From Gallaecimonas sp. GXIMD4217 (GTDB lineage Bacteria; Pseudomonadota; Gammaproteobacteria; Enterobacterales; Gallaecimonadaceae), in NCBI RefSeq assembly GCF_038087665.1, contig NZ_CP149925.1, forward strand, positions 675,455 to 739,454: a stretch of 64,000 nucleotides of DNA, in the 5' to 3' direction. The notes beneath the pieces were generated by a model that saw nothing but the letters and a program-made list of their open reading frames with translations, did no database searches and was not told the DNA's origin. Both the position numbers and the translations under genes were made by a program. This document shows positions 8,502-17,585 of this stretch, piece by piece; the stretch's first letter is position 1; each line of letters starts with the position of its first letter.

Positions 8502-10292
8502 ATGAAGCACATTCGTAACTTTTCCATCATTGCCCACATCGACCACGGCAAATCCACCCTCTCGGATCGCCTGATCCAGGTGTGTGGCGGCCTGAGCGAC
8601 AGGGAAATGCAGCAGCAGGTCCTGGACTCCATGGACCTGGAACGCGAGCGCGGCATTACCATCAAGGCCCAGAGCGTCACCCTCGACTACAAGGCCCAGG
8701 ACGGTAACACTTACCAGCTCAATTTCATCGACACCCCCGGCCACGTGGATTTCTCCTACGAGGTATCCCGATCCCTGGCCGCCTGTGAGGGTGCGCTCCT
8801 GGTGGTGGACGCCGGGCAGGGCGTTGAAGCCCAGACCCTGGCCAACTGCTACACCGCCATCGATATGGATCTGGAAGTGGTGCCGGTACTGAACAAGATC
8901 GACCTGCCCCAGGCCGATCCGATCCGGGTCGCCGAGGAGATCGAGGACATCGTCGGCATCGACGCCATGGACGCGGTGCGCTGCTCCGCCAAGACCGGCG
9001 TCGGCATCGACGAGGTGCTGGAGAAGATCGTTTCCGACATACCGCCGCCACAAGGTGATCCGGACGCGGCCCCCCAGGCCCTGATCATCGACTCCTGGTT
9101 CGACCCCTACCTGGGCGTCGTCTCCCTGGTGCGGATCAAGAACGGCCAGCTGAAGAAGAACGACAAGATCAAGGTCATGAGCACCGGCCAGGTGTGGGGC
9201 ATCGATCGCATCGGCATCTTCACCCCCAAGCAGAAGGACACCGACGGCCTCAAGTGTGGCGAGGTGGGCTGGGTGGTCTGCGGCATCAAGGACATCCACG
9301 GCGCCCCCGTGGGCGACACCCTGACCCTGGCCAAGCACGGCTGCGAAGCGCCGCTGCCGGGCTTCAAGAAGGTCAAGCCCCAGGTCTACGCCGGCCTGTT
9401 CCCGATCAGCTCAGACGACTACGAGGCCTTCCGCGACGCCCTGGGCAAGCTGGCCCTGAACGACGCCTCGCTGTTCTACGAGCCGGAGACCTCCACCGCC
9501 CTCGGCTTCGGCTTCCGCCTGGGCTTCCTGGGCATGCTGCACATGGAGATCATCCAGGAGCGCCTGGAGCGGGAATACAACCTGGACTTGATCACCACGG
9601 CGCCGACCGTGGTCTACGAGGTGGTCACCACCGCCGGCGAGACCGAGCAGGTGGACAACCCCTCCGATCTGCCGCCGGTGCAGAACATCGAGGAGATCCG
9701 CGAGCCCATCGTCGAGGCCCACATCCTGGTGCCCAAGGACTACCTGGGCAACGTCATCACCCTCTGTGTCGAGAAGCGTGGCGTCCAGGTCAACATGGCC
9801 TACCACGGCAACCAGGTGGCCCTGACCTATGAGCTGCCCATGGCCGAGGTGGTGCTGGACTTCTTCGACCGCCTCAAGTCCACCAGCCGCGGCTACGCCT
9901 CCCTGGACTACAACTTCAAGCGCTTCGAGGCCGCCGACATGTGCCGCCTGGACGTGCTGATCAACGGCGACCGGGTCGACGCCCTGGCCATCATCACCCA
10001 CAAGGAAAACGCCCAGTACCGTGGCCGTGAGCTGGTGGAGAAGATGCGCGAGCTGATCCCGCGCCAGATGTTCGATATCGCCATCCAGGCCGCCATCGGC
10101 AACCACATCATCGCCCGCTCCACGGTCAAGGCGCTGCGCAAGGACGTGACCGCCAAGTGCTATGGTGGCGACGTGTCCCGAAAGAAGAAGCTGCTGCAGA
10201 AGCAGAAAGAGGGCAAGAAGCGCATGAAGGCGCTTGGCAACGTGGAGGTGCCCCAGGAGGCCTTCCTGGCCATCCTCAAGGTAGGCAAGTAA
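8502..10292 (+). CDS. lepA: Elongation factor 4 (LepA), back-translocating GTPase
   Basis: 596 residues, the exact family size. G-motifs: [10 protein letters not shown] (G1, residues about 11-20), DTPGHVDF (G3), NKIDLP (G4). The C-terminal LepA-specific domain ends in [19 protein letters not shown]. It acts on ribosomes, favouring back-translocation or late 30S assembly. 50 bases separate it from rseC; they contain a small CGACACTGAGTGTCG palindrome and could hold a separate start of transcription. It is followed 10 bases later by lepB, the classic lepAB pair. Confidence 0.96.
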   Translation: MKHIRNFSIIAHIDHGKSTLSDRLIQVCGGLSDREMQQQVLDSMDLERERGITIKAQSVTLDYKAQDGNTYQLNFIDTPGHVDFSYEVSRSLAACEGALLVVDAGQGVEAQTLANCYTAIDMDLEVVPVLNKIDLPQADPIRVAEEIEDIVGIDAMDAVRCSAKTGVGIDEVLEKIVSDIPPPQGDPDAAPQALIIDSWFDPYLGVVSLVRIKNGQLKKNDKIKVMSTGQVWGIDRIGIFTPKQKDTDGLKCGEVGWVVCGIKDIHGAPVGDTLTLAKHGCEAPLPGFKKVKPQVYAGLFPISSDDYEAFRDALGKLALNDASLFYEPETSTALGFGFRLGFLGMLHMEIIQERLEREYNLDLITTAPTVVYEVVTTAGETEQVDNPSDLPPVQNIEEIREPIVEAHILVPKDYLGNVITLCVEKRGVQVNMAYHGNQVALTYELPMAEVVLDFFDRLKSTSRGYASLDYNFKRFEAADMCRLDVLINGDRVDALAIITHKENAQYRGRELVEKMRELIPRQMFDIAIQAAIGNHIIARSTVKALRKDVTAKCYGGDVSRKKKLLQKQKEGKKRMKALGNVEVPQEAFLAILKVGK

Positions 10293-10302
10293 AGGAAATC
10301 AC

Positions 10303-11217
10303 ATGGCGCAATACTTCTCCATTCTACTGGTGGTCATCACCCTGGGCTCCGGCCTGATCTGGCTGGCGGACCGGGTGTTCTGGGCGCCCAGGCGCCGCCG
10401 GGCGCTGGACAGCGCCCTGGCCGCCGCCGGTGGCGAGCTGGACCAGGACACCAGGAACAGGATCCTGGCCGAGTCCGGCCTGGTCGAGCAGGCCAGGGGC
10501 ATCTTCCCGGTGATCGCCGTGGTGCTGGTATTGCGCTCCTTCCTCTACGAGCCCTTCCAGATCCCCACCGGCTCCATGATGCCGACCCTGCTGGTGGGCG
10601 ACTTCATCCTGGTGGAGAAGTACGCCTACGGCATCAAGGATCCGGTCTGGCGCAAGCAGCTGGTCGAAACCGGCAGCCCCGAGCGCGGCGACATCGCCGT
10701 GTTCAAGTACCCGGAAGATCCGAGCCAGGACTACATCAAGCGGGTCATAGGCCTGCCCGGTGACAGGGTCATCTACCGCGACAAGCAGCTCTACATCAAG
10801 CCGGCCTGCGCCGCCGAGCCCTGCCCGGAGCTGATGTCGGTGCCGCTCACCCCCAGCCAGGAGGCCCAGTACTACCACGGCCCCTTCCCGCTGGACCGCT
10901 ACGTGGAACAGCTCGGCGAGGTGGAGCACGACATCCTGGTCAACCCCGCCTACCCGGACCGCACCGGCGACTTCTACCGCCAGCGCGGCACCCGCCGCGA
11001 TGAATGGCTGGTGCCCGAGGACCACTACTTCATGGTGGGCGACAACCGCGACAACTCCCGGGACTCCCGCTTCTGGGGCTTCGTGCCCAAGGAGAACCTG
11101 GTCGGCAAGGCGGTGTTCATCTGGATGAGCTTCGAGCGTGACAGGGACCCGGAGCACTGGCTGCCAAACTGGGTCCCCACCGGGGTACGACTGGACCGAC
11201 TGGGTCGTATCGAATGA
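10303..11217 (+). CDS. lepB: Signal peptidase I
   Basis: 304 residues, inner-membrane Ser/Lys protease that removes signal peptides from exported proteins. Two N-terminal membrane segments lie at about 5-24 and 66-83. The catalytic Ser91 ([12 protein letters not shown]) and Lys146 ([11 protein letters not shown]) fall at the same numbers as in E. coli. The later [14 protein letters not shown] box completes the S26 fold. An insertion around residues 165-185 with two Cys (CAAEPC) resembles the disulfide of the E. coli enzyme. Confidence 0.95.
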   Translation: MAQYFSILLVVITLGSGLIWLADRVFWAPRRRRALDSALAAAGGELDQDTRNRILAESGLVEQARGIFPVIAVVLVLRSFLYEPFQIPTGSMMPTLLVGDFILVEKYAYGIKDPVWRKQLVETGSPERGDIAVFKYPEDPSQDYIKRVIGLPGDRVIYRDKQLYIKPACAAEPCPELMSVPLTPSQEAQYYHGPFPLDRYVEQLGEVEHDILVNPAYPDRTGDFYRQRGTRRDEWLVPEDHYFMVGDNRDNSRDSRFWGFVPKENLVGKAVFIWMSFERDRDPEHWLPNWVPTGVRLDRLGRIE

Positions 11218-11224
11218 TTTTTCA

Positions 11225-11256
11225 GGGGTGGCCAAGGGCCACCCCGAGGTTTTTTA
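11225..11256 (+). terminator. Strong hairpin with T-run between lepB and rnc
   Basis: A perfect 9-bp stem (11225-11233 with 11237-11245), 3-nt loop, then GAGG and six Ts. It could be an intrinsic terminator or attenuator within the lepAB-rnc-era-recO run, or an RNase III processing site in the rnc leader, since E. coli RNase III cleaves its own leader. The rnc ribosome site lies within 10 bases downstream. Confidence 0.65.
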
Positions 11257-11263
11257 TAGGCTG

Positions 11264-11941
11264 ATGACAAACCCATTGGACACCTTATACCGCCGCCTGG
11301 GCTACCGCTTCGAGAGCCAGGCCCTGATCAAGCAGGCCCTGACCCACAGGAGCGCCGGCGGCCAGCACAACGAACGCCTGGAATACCTGGGCGACTCCAT
11401 CCTCAGCTTCGTGATCGCCGACGCCCTCTATCACCAGTTTCCCAAGGTGAACGAAGGGGACATGTCGCGCATGCGCGCCACCCTGGTGCGGGGCAAGACC
11501 CTGGCCGAACTGGGCAAGGAATTCGCCCTGGGCGACTTCCTGCGCCTGGGCCCGGGTGAACTCAAGAGCGGCGGCTTTCGCCGTGAATCCATCCTGGCCG
11601 ACGCCGTGGAGGCCATCATAGGCGCCATCTACCTGGACGCCGGCCTGGAAAAGGCCAGGGAGATGATCCTCAGCTGGTACGCCGAGCGCCTCAAGGCCAT
11701 CCAGCCCGGCGTGGCCCAGAAGGATCCCAAGACCCGGCTGCAGGAATACCTGCAGGGCCGCCGCCTGCCCCTGCCCGGCTACGTGGTGGAAAAGGTCGAG
11801 GGCGAGGCCCACAATCAGACTTTCACCGTGTCCTGCCAGGTCGAAGGCCTGGCCAACCCCATGATCGGCATCGGCTCCAGCCGCCGCAAGGCAGAGCAGG
11901 CCGCCGCCGAACAAGCCCTGGAGCAACTGAAAAATGACTGA
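11264..11941 (+). CDS. rnc: Ribonuclease III
   Basis: 225 residues, dsRNA-specific endonuclease for rRNA and mRNA processing. The signature [12 protein letters not shown] (residues about 37-48) carries the catalytic acids. The C-terminal dsRNA-binding domain spans about 155-225 ([11 protein letters not shown] through [18 protein letters not shown]). ATG 11264 gives [14 protein letters not shown]. Upstream in-frame starts would run through lepB and the hairpin. Overlaps era by 8 nt. Confidence 0.95.
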   Translation: MTNPLDTLYRRLGYRFESQALIKQALTHRSAGGQHNERLEYLGDSILSFVIADALYHQFPKVNEGDMSRMRATLVRGKTLAELGKEFALGDFLRLGPGELKSGGFRRESILADAVEAIIGAIYLDAGLEKAREMILSWYAERLKAIQPGVAQKDPKTRLQEYLQGRRLPLPGYVVEKVEGEAHNQTFTVSCQVEGLANPMIGIGSSRRKAEQAAAEQALEQLKND

Positions 11942-12827
11942 GCAGCGCTGCGGTTTTGTGGCCATCGTCGGCCGCCCCAATGTGGGCAAATCCACCCTGC
12001 TGAACCAGCTCCTGGGTCAGAAGGTGTCCATCACCTCCAAGAAGGCCCAGACCACCCGTCACCGCATCGTCGGCATCGACACCCGCGACGAGCTGCAGGT
12101 GATCTACGTGGACACCCCCGGCCTGCACCAGGACGAGAAGCGGGCCATCAACCGCCTGATGAACCGGGCGGCCAGCTCCTCCCTGGGCGACGTGGAGGTG
12201 GCGGTGTTCGTGGTGGAAGGCACCCACTGGACCAGCGACGACGCCATGGTGCTGGAAAAGCTCAAGGGCCTGAACAAGCCGGTGATCCTGGCGGTGAACA
12301 AGATAGACAACATCGCCAAGCGCCAGGATCTGCTGCCGCACCTTAAATGGCTGTCCGAGCAGTTCGATTTCGCCGCCATAGTGCCCATCAGCGCCGAGAA
12401 GGGCGACCAGGTGGAGGCCCTGCGCGAGGAAGTGGAGAAGCGCATCGGCGTGTGCGAGCACATCTTCCCCGACGACTACATCACCGATCGCAGCTCCCGC
12501 TTCATGGCCGCGGAGATCATCCGCGAGAAGCTGATGCGCAACCTGGGCGACGAGGTGCCGTACTCCGTCACCGTCGAGATCGAACGCTTCAAGGAAGAGG
12601 GCGGTCGCTTCCTGATCAACGGCCTGATCCTGGTGGAGCGGGAAGGCCAGAAGAAGATGGTCATCGGCAACAAGGGCGAGCGCCTCAAGCGCATCGGCAC
12701 CGACGCCCGCCAGGACATGCTGCGCCTGTTCAACTACCCGGTGCACCTGGAGCTGTGGGTCAAGGTCAAGTCCGGCTGGGCCGACGACGAACGGGCCCTG
12801 CGCAGCCTGGGCTACGGAGACGACTAA
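11934..12827 (+). CDS. era: GTPase Era (30S assembly)
   Basis: 297 residues. G-domain motifs [13 protein letters not shown] (residues about 11-23), DTPGLH and NKID are intact. A KH domain occupies the C-terminal third ([20 protein letters not shown]). It binds the 16S rRNA 3' end and couples ribosome maturation to growth. Starts inside the end of rnc, and the next gene, recO, begins at the very next base after its stop. Confidence 0.95.
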   Translation: MTEQRCGFVAIVGRPNVGKSTLLNQLLGQKVSITSKKAQTTRHRIVGIDTRDELQVIYVDTPGLHQDEKRAINRLMNRAASSSLGDVEVAVFVVEGTHWTSDDAMVLEKLKGLNKPVILAVNKIDNIAKRQDLLPHLKWLSEQFDFAAIVPISAEKGDQVEALREEVEKRIGVCEHIFPDDYITDRSSRFMAAEIIREKLMRNLGDEVPYSVTVEIERFKEEGGRFLINGLILVEREGQKKMVIGNKGERLKRIGTDARQDMLRLFNYPVHLELWVKVKSGWADDERALRSLGYGDD

Positions 12828-13508
12828 ATGGCCCTGGCAGCCTATGTGCTGCACCGCCGTCCCTACCAGGACGATGCCGCCCTGGCCGAGCTGCTGCTCG
12901 ATAACGACAGCAGGGTCGGGGTGGTGGTGCGGGGCATGGCCGCCAAGAAGAGCGACAAGCGCGCCGCCATGCAGCCCTTCGTGCGCCTGGAACTGAGCCT
13001 GGCCGGCAAGGGCGAGCTCAAGTCCGCCCGCCAGCTGGAGGTGCGCCGCCACTGGCCCCTGGCCGGCACCGCTCTTTATGCCGGCTTCTACCTCAACGAG
13101 ATCCTTATCCGCCTCCTGGCCCGGGACACCGAGGCCGAGGGGCTCTTCACCCTTTACGAACAGACCCTGGCCGCCCTTTTGACCGAGCCGGTGGAGCCGG
13201 TGCTGCGCCGCTTCGAGCTGAGCCTGCTGCACCGGCTCGGCTACGGCATCGACCTGTGGCGGGACGCCCAAGGCGCCCCCCTGGCCGAGGACGGCCGCTA
13301 CACCCTGGTGGCGGACGCCGGCCTGGTGGCCCAGCCCAGCGGCCCCTTCCTGGGCGCCGAGGTGCTGGCCCTGGCCCAGGGCCATTGGCACCGCAGCGAG
13401 GTGCTCAGGGCCGCCAAGGGCCTGTGTCGTATGCTGTTATCACCCCATCTTGGAGACAAACCCCTGAAGAGCCGGGAGCTCTTCAGGCTGGCAGGAGGCA
13501 AGCCATGA
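12828..13508 (+). CDS. recO: DNA repair protein RecO
   Basis: 226 residues. N-terminal OB-fold (residues about 1-80, with [11 protein letters not shown] and an [14 protein letters not shown] loop), followed by a helical domain. RecO works with RecR and RecF to load RecA on SSB-coated gaps. No zinc-binding Cys cluster is seen, which is usual in gammaproteobacteria. It abuts era (no gap) and shares ATGA with pdxJ. Confidence 0.9.
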   Translation: MALAAYVLHRRPYQDDAALAELLLDNDSRVGVVVRGMAAKKSDKRAAMQPFVRLELSLAGKGELKSARQLEVRRHWPLAGTALYAGFYLNEILIRLLARDTEAEGLFTLYEQTLAALLTEPVEPVLRRFELSLLHRLGYGIDLWRDAQGAPLAEDGRYTLVADAGLVAQPSGPFLGAEVLALAQGHWHRSEVLRAAKGLCRMLLSPHLGDKPLKSRELFRLAGGKP

Positions 13509-14227
13509 ACCCCATCTATCTCGGCGTCAACATCGACCATATCGCCACACTGCGCAACGCCCGCGGCACCCGTTACCCGGATCCGGTGGAGGCCGCCTTC
13601 GTGGCCGAGCGGGCCGGCGCCGACGGCATCACCGTGCACCTGCGCGAGGATCGCCGCCACATCACCGACCGCGATGTGTTCGCCCTCAGGGACACCATAG
13701 GCACCCGCATGAACCTGGAGATGGCCATCACCGACGAGATGCTGGCCATCGCCGAGCAGGTGAAGCCGCAGTTCGTCTGCCTGGTGCCGGAAAAGCGCGA
13801 GGAGCTGACCACAGAGGGGGGCCTGGAAGTGGCCGGCCAGCTGGACAGGGTCAAGGACGCCTGCGCCCGCCTGGCCGACGCCGGCATCCTGGTGTCGCTG
13901 TTCATCGACGCCGATCCCCGTCAGATAGAGGCCGCCGCCCAGTGCGCCCCCTACATCGAGATCCACACGGGCGGTTATGCCGACAGCAGCGGCCAGGCCC
14001 AGCTCCAGGAGCTGGCGCGGATCCAGGCCGGGGTCAACCTGGCCGACCGCGAGGGGCTTGTGGTCAACGCCGGCCACGGCCTGCACTACCACAATGTGCA
14101 GCCCATCGCCGCCATCCCCGAGATCCACGAGCTCAACATCGGTCACGCCATCATCGCCCGGGCCGCCTTCGACGGCCTGGACAAGGCGGTGCGCGACATG
14201 AAGGCGCTGATGGTGGCGGCGCGATGA
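13505..14227 (+). CDS. pdxJ: Pyridoxine 5'-phosphate synthase
   Basis: 240 residues, a TIM-barrel enzyme that condenses 1-deoxyxylulose 5-phosphate with 3-amino-2-oxopropyl phosphate, the last ring-forming step of vitamin B6 synthesis. Diagnostic: [15 protein letters not shown] (residues about 6-20), the HLREDRRHI phosphate loop and the GHGLHYHN segment. ATG 13505 lies in the recO stop (ATGA overlap). Followed by acpS with another 4-nt overlap. Confidence 0.95.
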   Translation: MNPIYLGVNIDHIATLRNARGTRYPDPVEAAFVAERAGADGITVHLREDRRHITDRDVFALRDTIGTRMNLEMAITDEMLAIAEQVKPQFVCLVPEKREELTTEGGLEVAGQLDRVKDACARLADAGILVSLFIDADPRQIEAAAQCAPYIEIHTGGYADSSGQAQLQELARIQAGVNLADREGLVVNAGHGLHYHNVQPIAAIPEIHELNIGHAIIARAAFDGLDKAVRDMKALMVAAR

Positions 14228-14589
14228 TCCTGGGGCTGGGCAACGACGTGGTCCGCATCGACCGCTTCGAGCGCTCGGCCGAGCGCTTTGCCCGGCGGCT
14301 GCTGACCCCGTTCGAGAACGAACAGTACCAGCAGCGGGGCAGGCCGCTGTCGTTCCTGGCCAAGCGCTGGGCGGCCAAGGAGGCCGCCGCCAAGGCCCTG
14401 GGCACCGGCATTGCCGACGGCGTGTCCTTCCAGGATTTCGAAGTGCGCAACGATCAGGCCGGCAAGCCGCTGCTGAGCCTCAGCGGCCGGGCCCTGGAGC
14501 TGGCCCGGGCCATGGGGGTGAGCCGCTGCCACCTGGCCCTGTCCGACGAGAAGGCCCTGGCCATGGCCACGGTGATCCTGGAGTCCTGA
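14224..14589 (+). CDS. acpS: Holo-[acyl-carrier-protein] synthase
   Basis: 121 residues. It transfers 4'-phosphopantetheine from CoA to apo-[13 protein letters not shown] (Asp at about 7) and [19 protein letters not shown] (Glu in WAAKEA) are the Mg/CoA-binding motifs. Last gene of the run started by rnc, closed by a strong terminator. Confidence 0.94.
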   Translation: MILGLGNDVVRIDRFERSAERFARRLLTPFENEQYQQRGRPLSFLAKRWAAKEAAAKALGTGIADGVSFQDFEVRNDQAGKPLLSLSGRALELARAMGVSRCHLALSDEKALAMATVILES

Positions 14590-14604
14590 CTCCCAGCCAG
14601 CAAG

Positions 14605-14629
14605 AAGGCGGCCCCAGGGCCGCCTTTTT
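14605..14629. terminator. Bidirectional terminator between acpS and the nitroreductase gene
   Basis: A 9-bp perfect stem AAGGCGGCC / GGCCGCCTT with a 4-nt loop, followed by Ts on the plus strand. The convergent gene's stop is only 5 bases away. Confidence 0.85.
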
Positions 14630-14633
14630 CGTG

Positions 14634-15245
14634 TCAGGCAAAGCTCAGCACCCTGTCCACCGGCAGGCGCGGCTTCTGGGGCCAGTTGTTTGCCTGGGGC
14701 CTGCCGACGGCGATCAGCATCACCGGCACCTGGGTTTCGTCCAGGCCGAAGGCCTCGGCCAGGGCGCCTGCGTCGAAGCCGCTCATGGGCCCGGTGGCCA
14801 ACCCCATGCCCTGGGCGGCCAGCATCAGGGTCATGGCCGCCAGGGAGGCGGAGCGCAGGGCCTCGTCCCGCTGCAGCTGGGGGTTGCCCTGGTGGCCGGT
14901 GGCGGCGGTGGTGATCCAGCCGTCCATCAGTTCGGGGCTGAGGATGCCGGCGTCGACGGACGGTTGCAGCGCCTCGGCCATGCCCTCGTAGGCCCTGAGG
15001 GTGCCGCAGAGGATGAAGGTCACGGCCGCATCCACCACCTGGGACTGGCCGTAGGCCGCCGCCTTCAACTTTTCCTTGGCCTCGGGGCTCTGCACGGCGA
15101 TAAAACGCCAGTTCTGCATGTTGTAGGCGGAGGGCGCCAGGGTGGCCAGGCGCACCAGCTCGCGGATGCTTTGTTCGTCGAGCCGGTGCTCGGGATCATA
15201 ACGGCCGACCGAGGTACGACTCTCCAGCAGGGCGGTGATGGACAT
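14634..15245 (-). CDS. Nitroreductase-family NAD(P)H oxidoreductase
   Basis: 203 residues, FMN-dependent family. Family traits: an N-terminal SRTSVGRYDPEHRL with basic FMN-phosphate contacts (about residues 9-22), APSAYNMQNWRF (about 37-48) and a late GLATGPMSGFD (FMN-binding loop). Likely reduces nitro, quinone or enone compounds; the true substrate is unknown. The ATG at 15245 follows AAAGGAGA. The 140-base upstream region carries two tandem MarR-like sites, so it may be induced by electrophiles (inferred). Confidence 0.82.
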   Translation of the reverse strand: MSITALLESRTSVGRYDPEHRLDEQSIRELVRLATLAPSAYNMQNWRFIAVQSPEAKEKLKAAAYGQSQVVDAAVTFILCGTLRAYEGMAEALQPSVDAGILSPELMDGWITTAATGHQGNPQLQRDEALRSASLAAMTLMLAAQGMGLATGPMSGFDAGALAEAFGLDETQVPVMLIAVGRPQANNWPQKPRLPVDRVLSFA

Positions 15246-15270
15246 GGCAGTCTCCTTTGCTTGGGATTAG

Positions 15271-15330
15271 TTATCTTCAGATGAAGACATATGGCCAGTC
15301 TGGTGTCGAGTTATCTTTATGTCAAGCTAA
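15271..15330. promoter_or_regulatory. Two tandem pseudo-palindromes upstream of the nitroreductase gene
   Basis: TTATCTTCAGATGAAGACAT (15271-15290) and TTATCTTTATGTCAAGCTAA (15311-15330) share an ATCTT half-site and begin exactly 40 bases apart. The first contains the perfect palindrome TCTTCAGATGAAGA. The ATCTT-n-AAGA layout resembles operators of MarR-type repressors; the binding protein is not identified. Confidence 0.4.
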
Positions 15331-15389
15331 ATTGTTACCGGTGATGGGCAGTTAAGGGCTCAGGTCGCCGACAAAAAGGGGCGAGGTGC

Positions 15390-15935
15390 TCAGGACACCG
15401 CCTGCAGCACCAGGCTATGGCCGCCCAGCAGCAGCACCCACACCAGCACCGTCAGCCAGTGCATCAGGATGGAGGTCCACAACGAGCGGCTCTGCACGTA
15501 GGCGGTGCCGGTGCCAAGGCCCAGCAGGAAGACGATGAACAGAAAGGCGGGATCGTAGAAAAAGGGCCGGGCCGTGACATTGACCAGCCAGGCGTTGAGC
15601 GGGTGCCAGGCGGTGAACAGGAGGGCGCTGGCCAGGATCCACCTGGCCTTGGTCGAGAGCGGTGCCTTGGCCAGCGACAGCGGCAGCAGCAGACCCCTGA
15701 AGACCGCTTCCTCCAGCAACACCGGCAGCACCAGCAGCGCCAGGGGCAGGTACCAGGGCAGGTGCTCTGGCAGGCCCCAGCCGAACTGGCCCCAGGCCCA
15801 GCCGAGCGGCAGGGCCAGGGCGGCAAAGGCCAGGGCCAACAGGGCAGCAAGCCCGGCAGCTTCGGTGGGCGGGGTCCTGAGGCCCTGCCAGAGGTTGCCG
15901 TTGAGGTAACGGGATAGGGCTTGGATAGCGTCCAT
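15390..15935 (-). CDS. CPBP-family intramembrane metalloprotease
   Basis: 181 residues with about five hydrophobic segments. CPBP/Abi (CAAX-protease-related) motifs: Glu75-Glu76 and Arg80 in LLEEAVFRG, His111 in FTAWHPLNAW, and His159 in SILMHWLTV. The Asn or Asp that usually follows the last His by four residues is Val here, so activity is uncertain. CPBP proteins act in peptide maturation, self-immunity or membrane stress; no partner is evident. Nearest neighbours are on the same strand but 36-145 bases away. Confidence 0.75.
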   Translation of the reverse strand: MDAIQALSRYLNGNLWQGLRTPPTEAAGLAALLALAFAALALPLGWAWGQFGWGLPEHLPWYLPLALLVLPVLLEEAVFRGLLLPLSLAKAPLSTKARWILASALLFTAWHPLNAWLVNVTARPFFYDPAFLFIVFLLGLGTGTAYVQSRSLWTSILMHWLTVLVWVLLLGGHSLVLQAVS

Positions 15936-15971
15936 GGCACTGTTATAGCCCCTTTGCGCCAGCTTTCCTGG

Positions 15972-16262
15972 CTAGCCCAGCCCCACTATCCGTTTCAGCT
16001 CCTCGACATGAGCCAGGTAGGCCTGGCGGCCCTTGGGGGTCAGCGCTATCCAGGTCCTGGGCCGGCCATGGAAGGGGCGCTTGTGGCTGCTCAGGTAGCC
16101 GGCCTCTTCCAGGGCCTTGACGTGCTTGGACAGCACCGAGTCGCTGACCCCCAGCTGCTCCCGCAGCACCATGAACTCCAGCTCGGCCGCCGCCTCCAGC
16201 AGGGCGCAGATCTGCAGCCTGTTGGGGGCGTGGATCAGGTTGTCGAAGCGGGCGTCACTCAT
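15972..16262 (-). CDS. Winged-helix transcriptional regulator (PF13601-like)
   Basis: 96 residues, single winged-helix DNA-binding domain. The recognition region DSVLSKHVKALEEAGYLSSHK (residues about 40-60, given in part) and the wing RPRTWIALTPKGRQAY are typical of the MarR/ArsR-like 'winged helix DNA-binding' family paired with small membrane proteins. Its ATG overlaps the stop of the upstream membrane-protein gene by 4 nt, so the two form one operon. It probably autoregulates at the palindrome cluster 16764-16856 (inferred). Confidence 0.82.
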   Translation of the reverse strand: MSDARFDNLIHAPNRLQICALLEAAAELEFMVLREQLGVSDSVLSKHVKALEEAGYLSSHKRPFHGRPRTWIALTPKGRQAYLAHVEELKRIVGLG

Positions 16263-16738
16263 TGCGCCTTACCCCTGGCGGACCAGTCGCCGGTGGGCAG
16301 CTTGTGCAGCATGAAGGCATTGGCGAGGGTGAGCAGGACGGCAAGCCCATAAGGTGCCCAGATGATGCCGCCCTCGTACAGCGTCTTGCCCAGCACTATG
16401 GCCAGGGCCGTGGCCAGGCCGATGGCAACGTTCAGGTAGCTGTTGCGGCTACCGGCGGCGGATCTCCTGGGGCGGCAGCCGGCGGCGCGCAGGTAGAGAC
16501 TCCAGGCCAGGACCAGGGCAACCAGCACCATGGCGGTGACGATGGCGGTGAAGGTCCAGGCACTGCTGTTGCCGCTCAGGGCGGTGGCGATGGTGACGAA
16601 GCCGACCAGTAGCGAGCTGAGCCCATTCAGCCACCAGGGCGGGCGGAACAGCGACAGCCCCTGCTGGTGGCCTTGCCTTACCGAGGCCAGTGCCGCCTGG
16701 GCATCCTCAGCGCTGATCTGGTGCTTGTCCTTGTTCAT
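16259..16738 (-). CDS. Four-helix membrane protein, regulator partner
   Basis: 159 residues. A short acidic/helical N-terminus (SAEDAQAALASVRQ) is followed by about four membrane segments between residues 35 and 145. No enzyme motif is seen. ATG 16738 (MNKDKHQ) has an AAGGAGAC ribosome site; an upstream in-frame start would run through the promoter. Such proteins commonly sit before PF13601 regulators in two-gene operons; the function is unknown. Confidence 0.7.
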   Translation of the reverse strand: MNKDKHQISAEDAQAALASVRQGHQQGLSLFRPPWWLNGLSSLLVGFVTIATALSGNSSAWTFTAIVTAMVLVALVLAWSLYLRAAGCRPRRSAAGSRNSYLNVAIGLATALAIVLGKTLYEGGIIWAPYGLAVLLTLANAFMLHKLPTGDWSARGKAQ

Positions 16739-16763
16739 CTGCCTGTCTCCTTGCCTGTTGAAA

Positions 16764-16856
16764 TGGAAAGCGTTGAACGCCTTGCTTTCCGGTATGGAAA
16801 GTAATCTAGTACGGACTTTCCAGTCTGGCAAGTTTTAATTTTCCATGGTGGAAAGT
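16764..16856 (-). promoter_or_regulatory. Promoter with clustered TGGAAAG palindromes
   Basis: Reading leftwards, TTGCCA (-35, 16826-16831), a 17-nt spacer and TAGATT (-10, 16803-16808) form a good sigma-70 promoter. The motif TGGAAAGT or its complement occurs six times: 16764, 16785, 16795, 16815, 16839 and 16849. 16795-16802 with 16815-16822 is an exact 8-bp inverted repeat straddling the -10, and TTTCCATGGTGGAAA (16840-16854) is an exact palindrome upstream of -35. This layout is what an autorepressor operator would look like. Confidence 0.65.
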
Positions 16857-16880
16857 TTTGGCCTGTGCGGCCCTGACAGC

Positions 16881-17357
16881 CTAGCCCTCGCCATCGTAGT
16901 AGTCCCTGGTGTCGTCCAGGCGGCTGATATGGCGGATGGCGTCGTCGTCCAGCTCCGAGTAGGCCAGCAGCTTGTTGGAGTCCGGGTACAGCACCAGATC
17001 CAGGGGCGCCATGTTGGAGATGGCCAGGTAGCTCAGATCCTCACTGGAGGTATTGAGCAGCTGGTGGGCCTTGCCCAGGGGCGCGGCGATCAGGTCGCCG
17101 GCCCTGACCGGCCTTTCCTGCCCCTGGTATCTCAGGGTGCCGCTGCCGGCCAGGATCAGGAACAGCTCCTCTATGGCCCTGTGGCCGTGGTAGGGAAAGG
17201 CCTTCTTGCCCGGCGGCACCACATAGAGGCTGCAGCCGAGCTTAGCCAGGCCCAGCTCGGGGCCCAGGCGGCGGTAGCGGTATTGGAAGCCGTCGCCGTT
17301 GCCAGCGCTGTCGGTAACGGGCTGGTCGATATGGGTAAGGGGAATGGGGTCGGCCAT
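16881..17357 (-). CDS. Cupin-domain protein
   Basis: 158 residues, one conserved beta-barrel cupin. The metal-site motifs are recognisable: HGHRAIEELFLILAG (residues about 57-71) and a later GKAHQLLN with its His. Likely a metal-binding sugar-isomerase-like or small-molecule-binding protein; the substrate is unknown. ATG 17357 gives MADPIPLTHID. Starting at an upstream in-frame ATG (17402) would overlap the small ORF to its right. Confidence 0.75.
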   Translation of the reverse strand: MADPIPLTHIDQPVTDSAGNGDGFQYRYRRLGPELGLAKLGCSLYVVPPGKKAFPYHGHRAIEELFLILAGSGTLRYQGQERPVRAGDLIAAPLGKAHQLLNTSSEDLSYLAISNMAPLDLVLYPDSNKLLAYSELDDDAIRHISRLDDTRDYYDGEG

Positions 17358-17383
17358 GGTGGTTTCGCCTGAAGAGCCTGCCC

Positions 17384-17560
17384 TTAGCTTAGCCGCCGCC
17401 ATGGGCCCTGGAACCCTTTCAGCAACAGCACCCGCTTGCCGCCCCGGCGGTCGTGCTTGTCGGCGTAGGGGATGCCGCCCGCCTCCCGGGGCTGGGGTTC
17501 CAGTTTGAAGCCGAGGGCCGGGTAGTCGGCGAGGCTGGCCTGGCGGATGTGGACCGTCAT
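17384..17560 (-). CDS. Small ORF of 58 codons with a perfect ribosome-binding site
   Basis: Begins MTVHIRQASLADYPALGFKL and ends in KGFQGPWRRLS. An AGGAGG site lies 5 bases before its ATG, among the best in the window. It follows the drug-exporter gene by 25 bases and precedes the cupin gene on the same strand. The opening resembles the first strand and helix of GNAT acetyltransferases, but the catalytic body is absent, so it is either a truncated acetyltransferase remnant or a genuine small protein. Confidence 0.45.
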   Translation of the reverse strand: MTVHIRQASLADYPALGFKLEPQPREAGGIPYADKHDRRGGKRVLLLKGFQGPWRRLS

Positions 17561-17585
17561 CTTGCCTCCTTGGCGTGGTGGGGCT

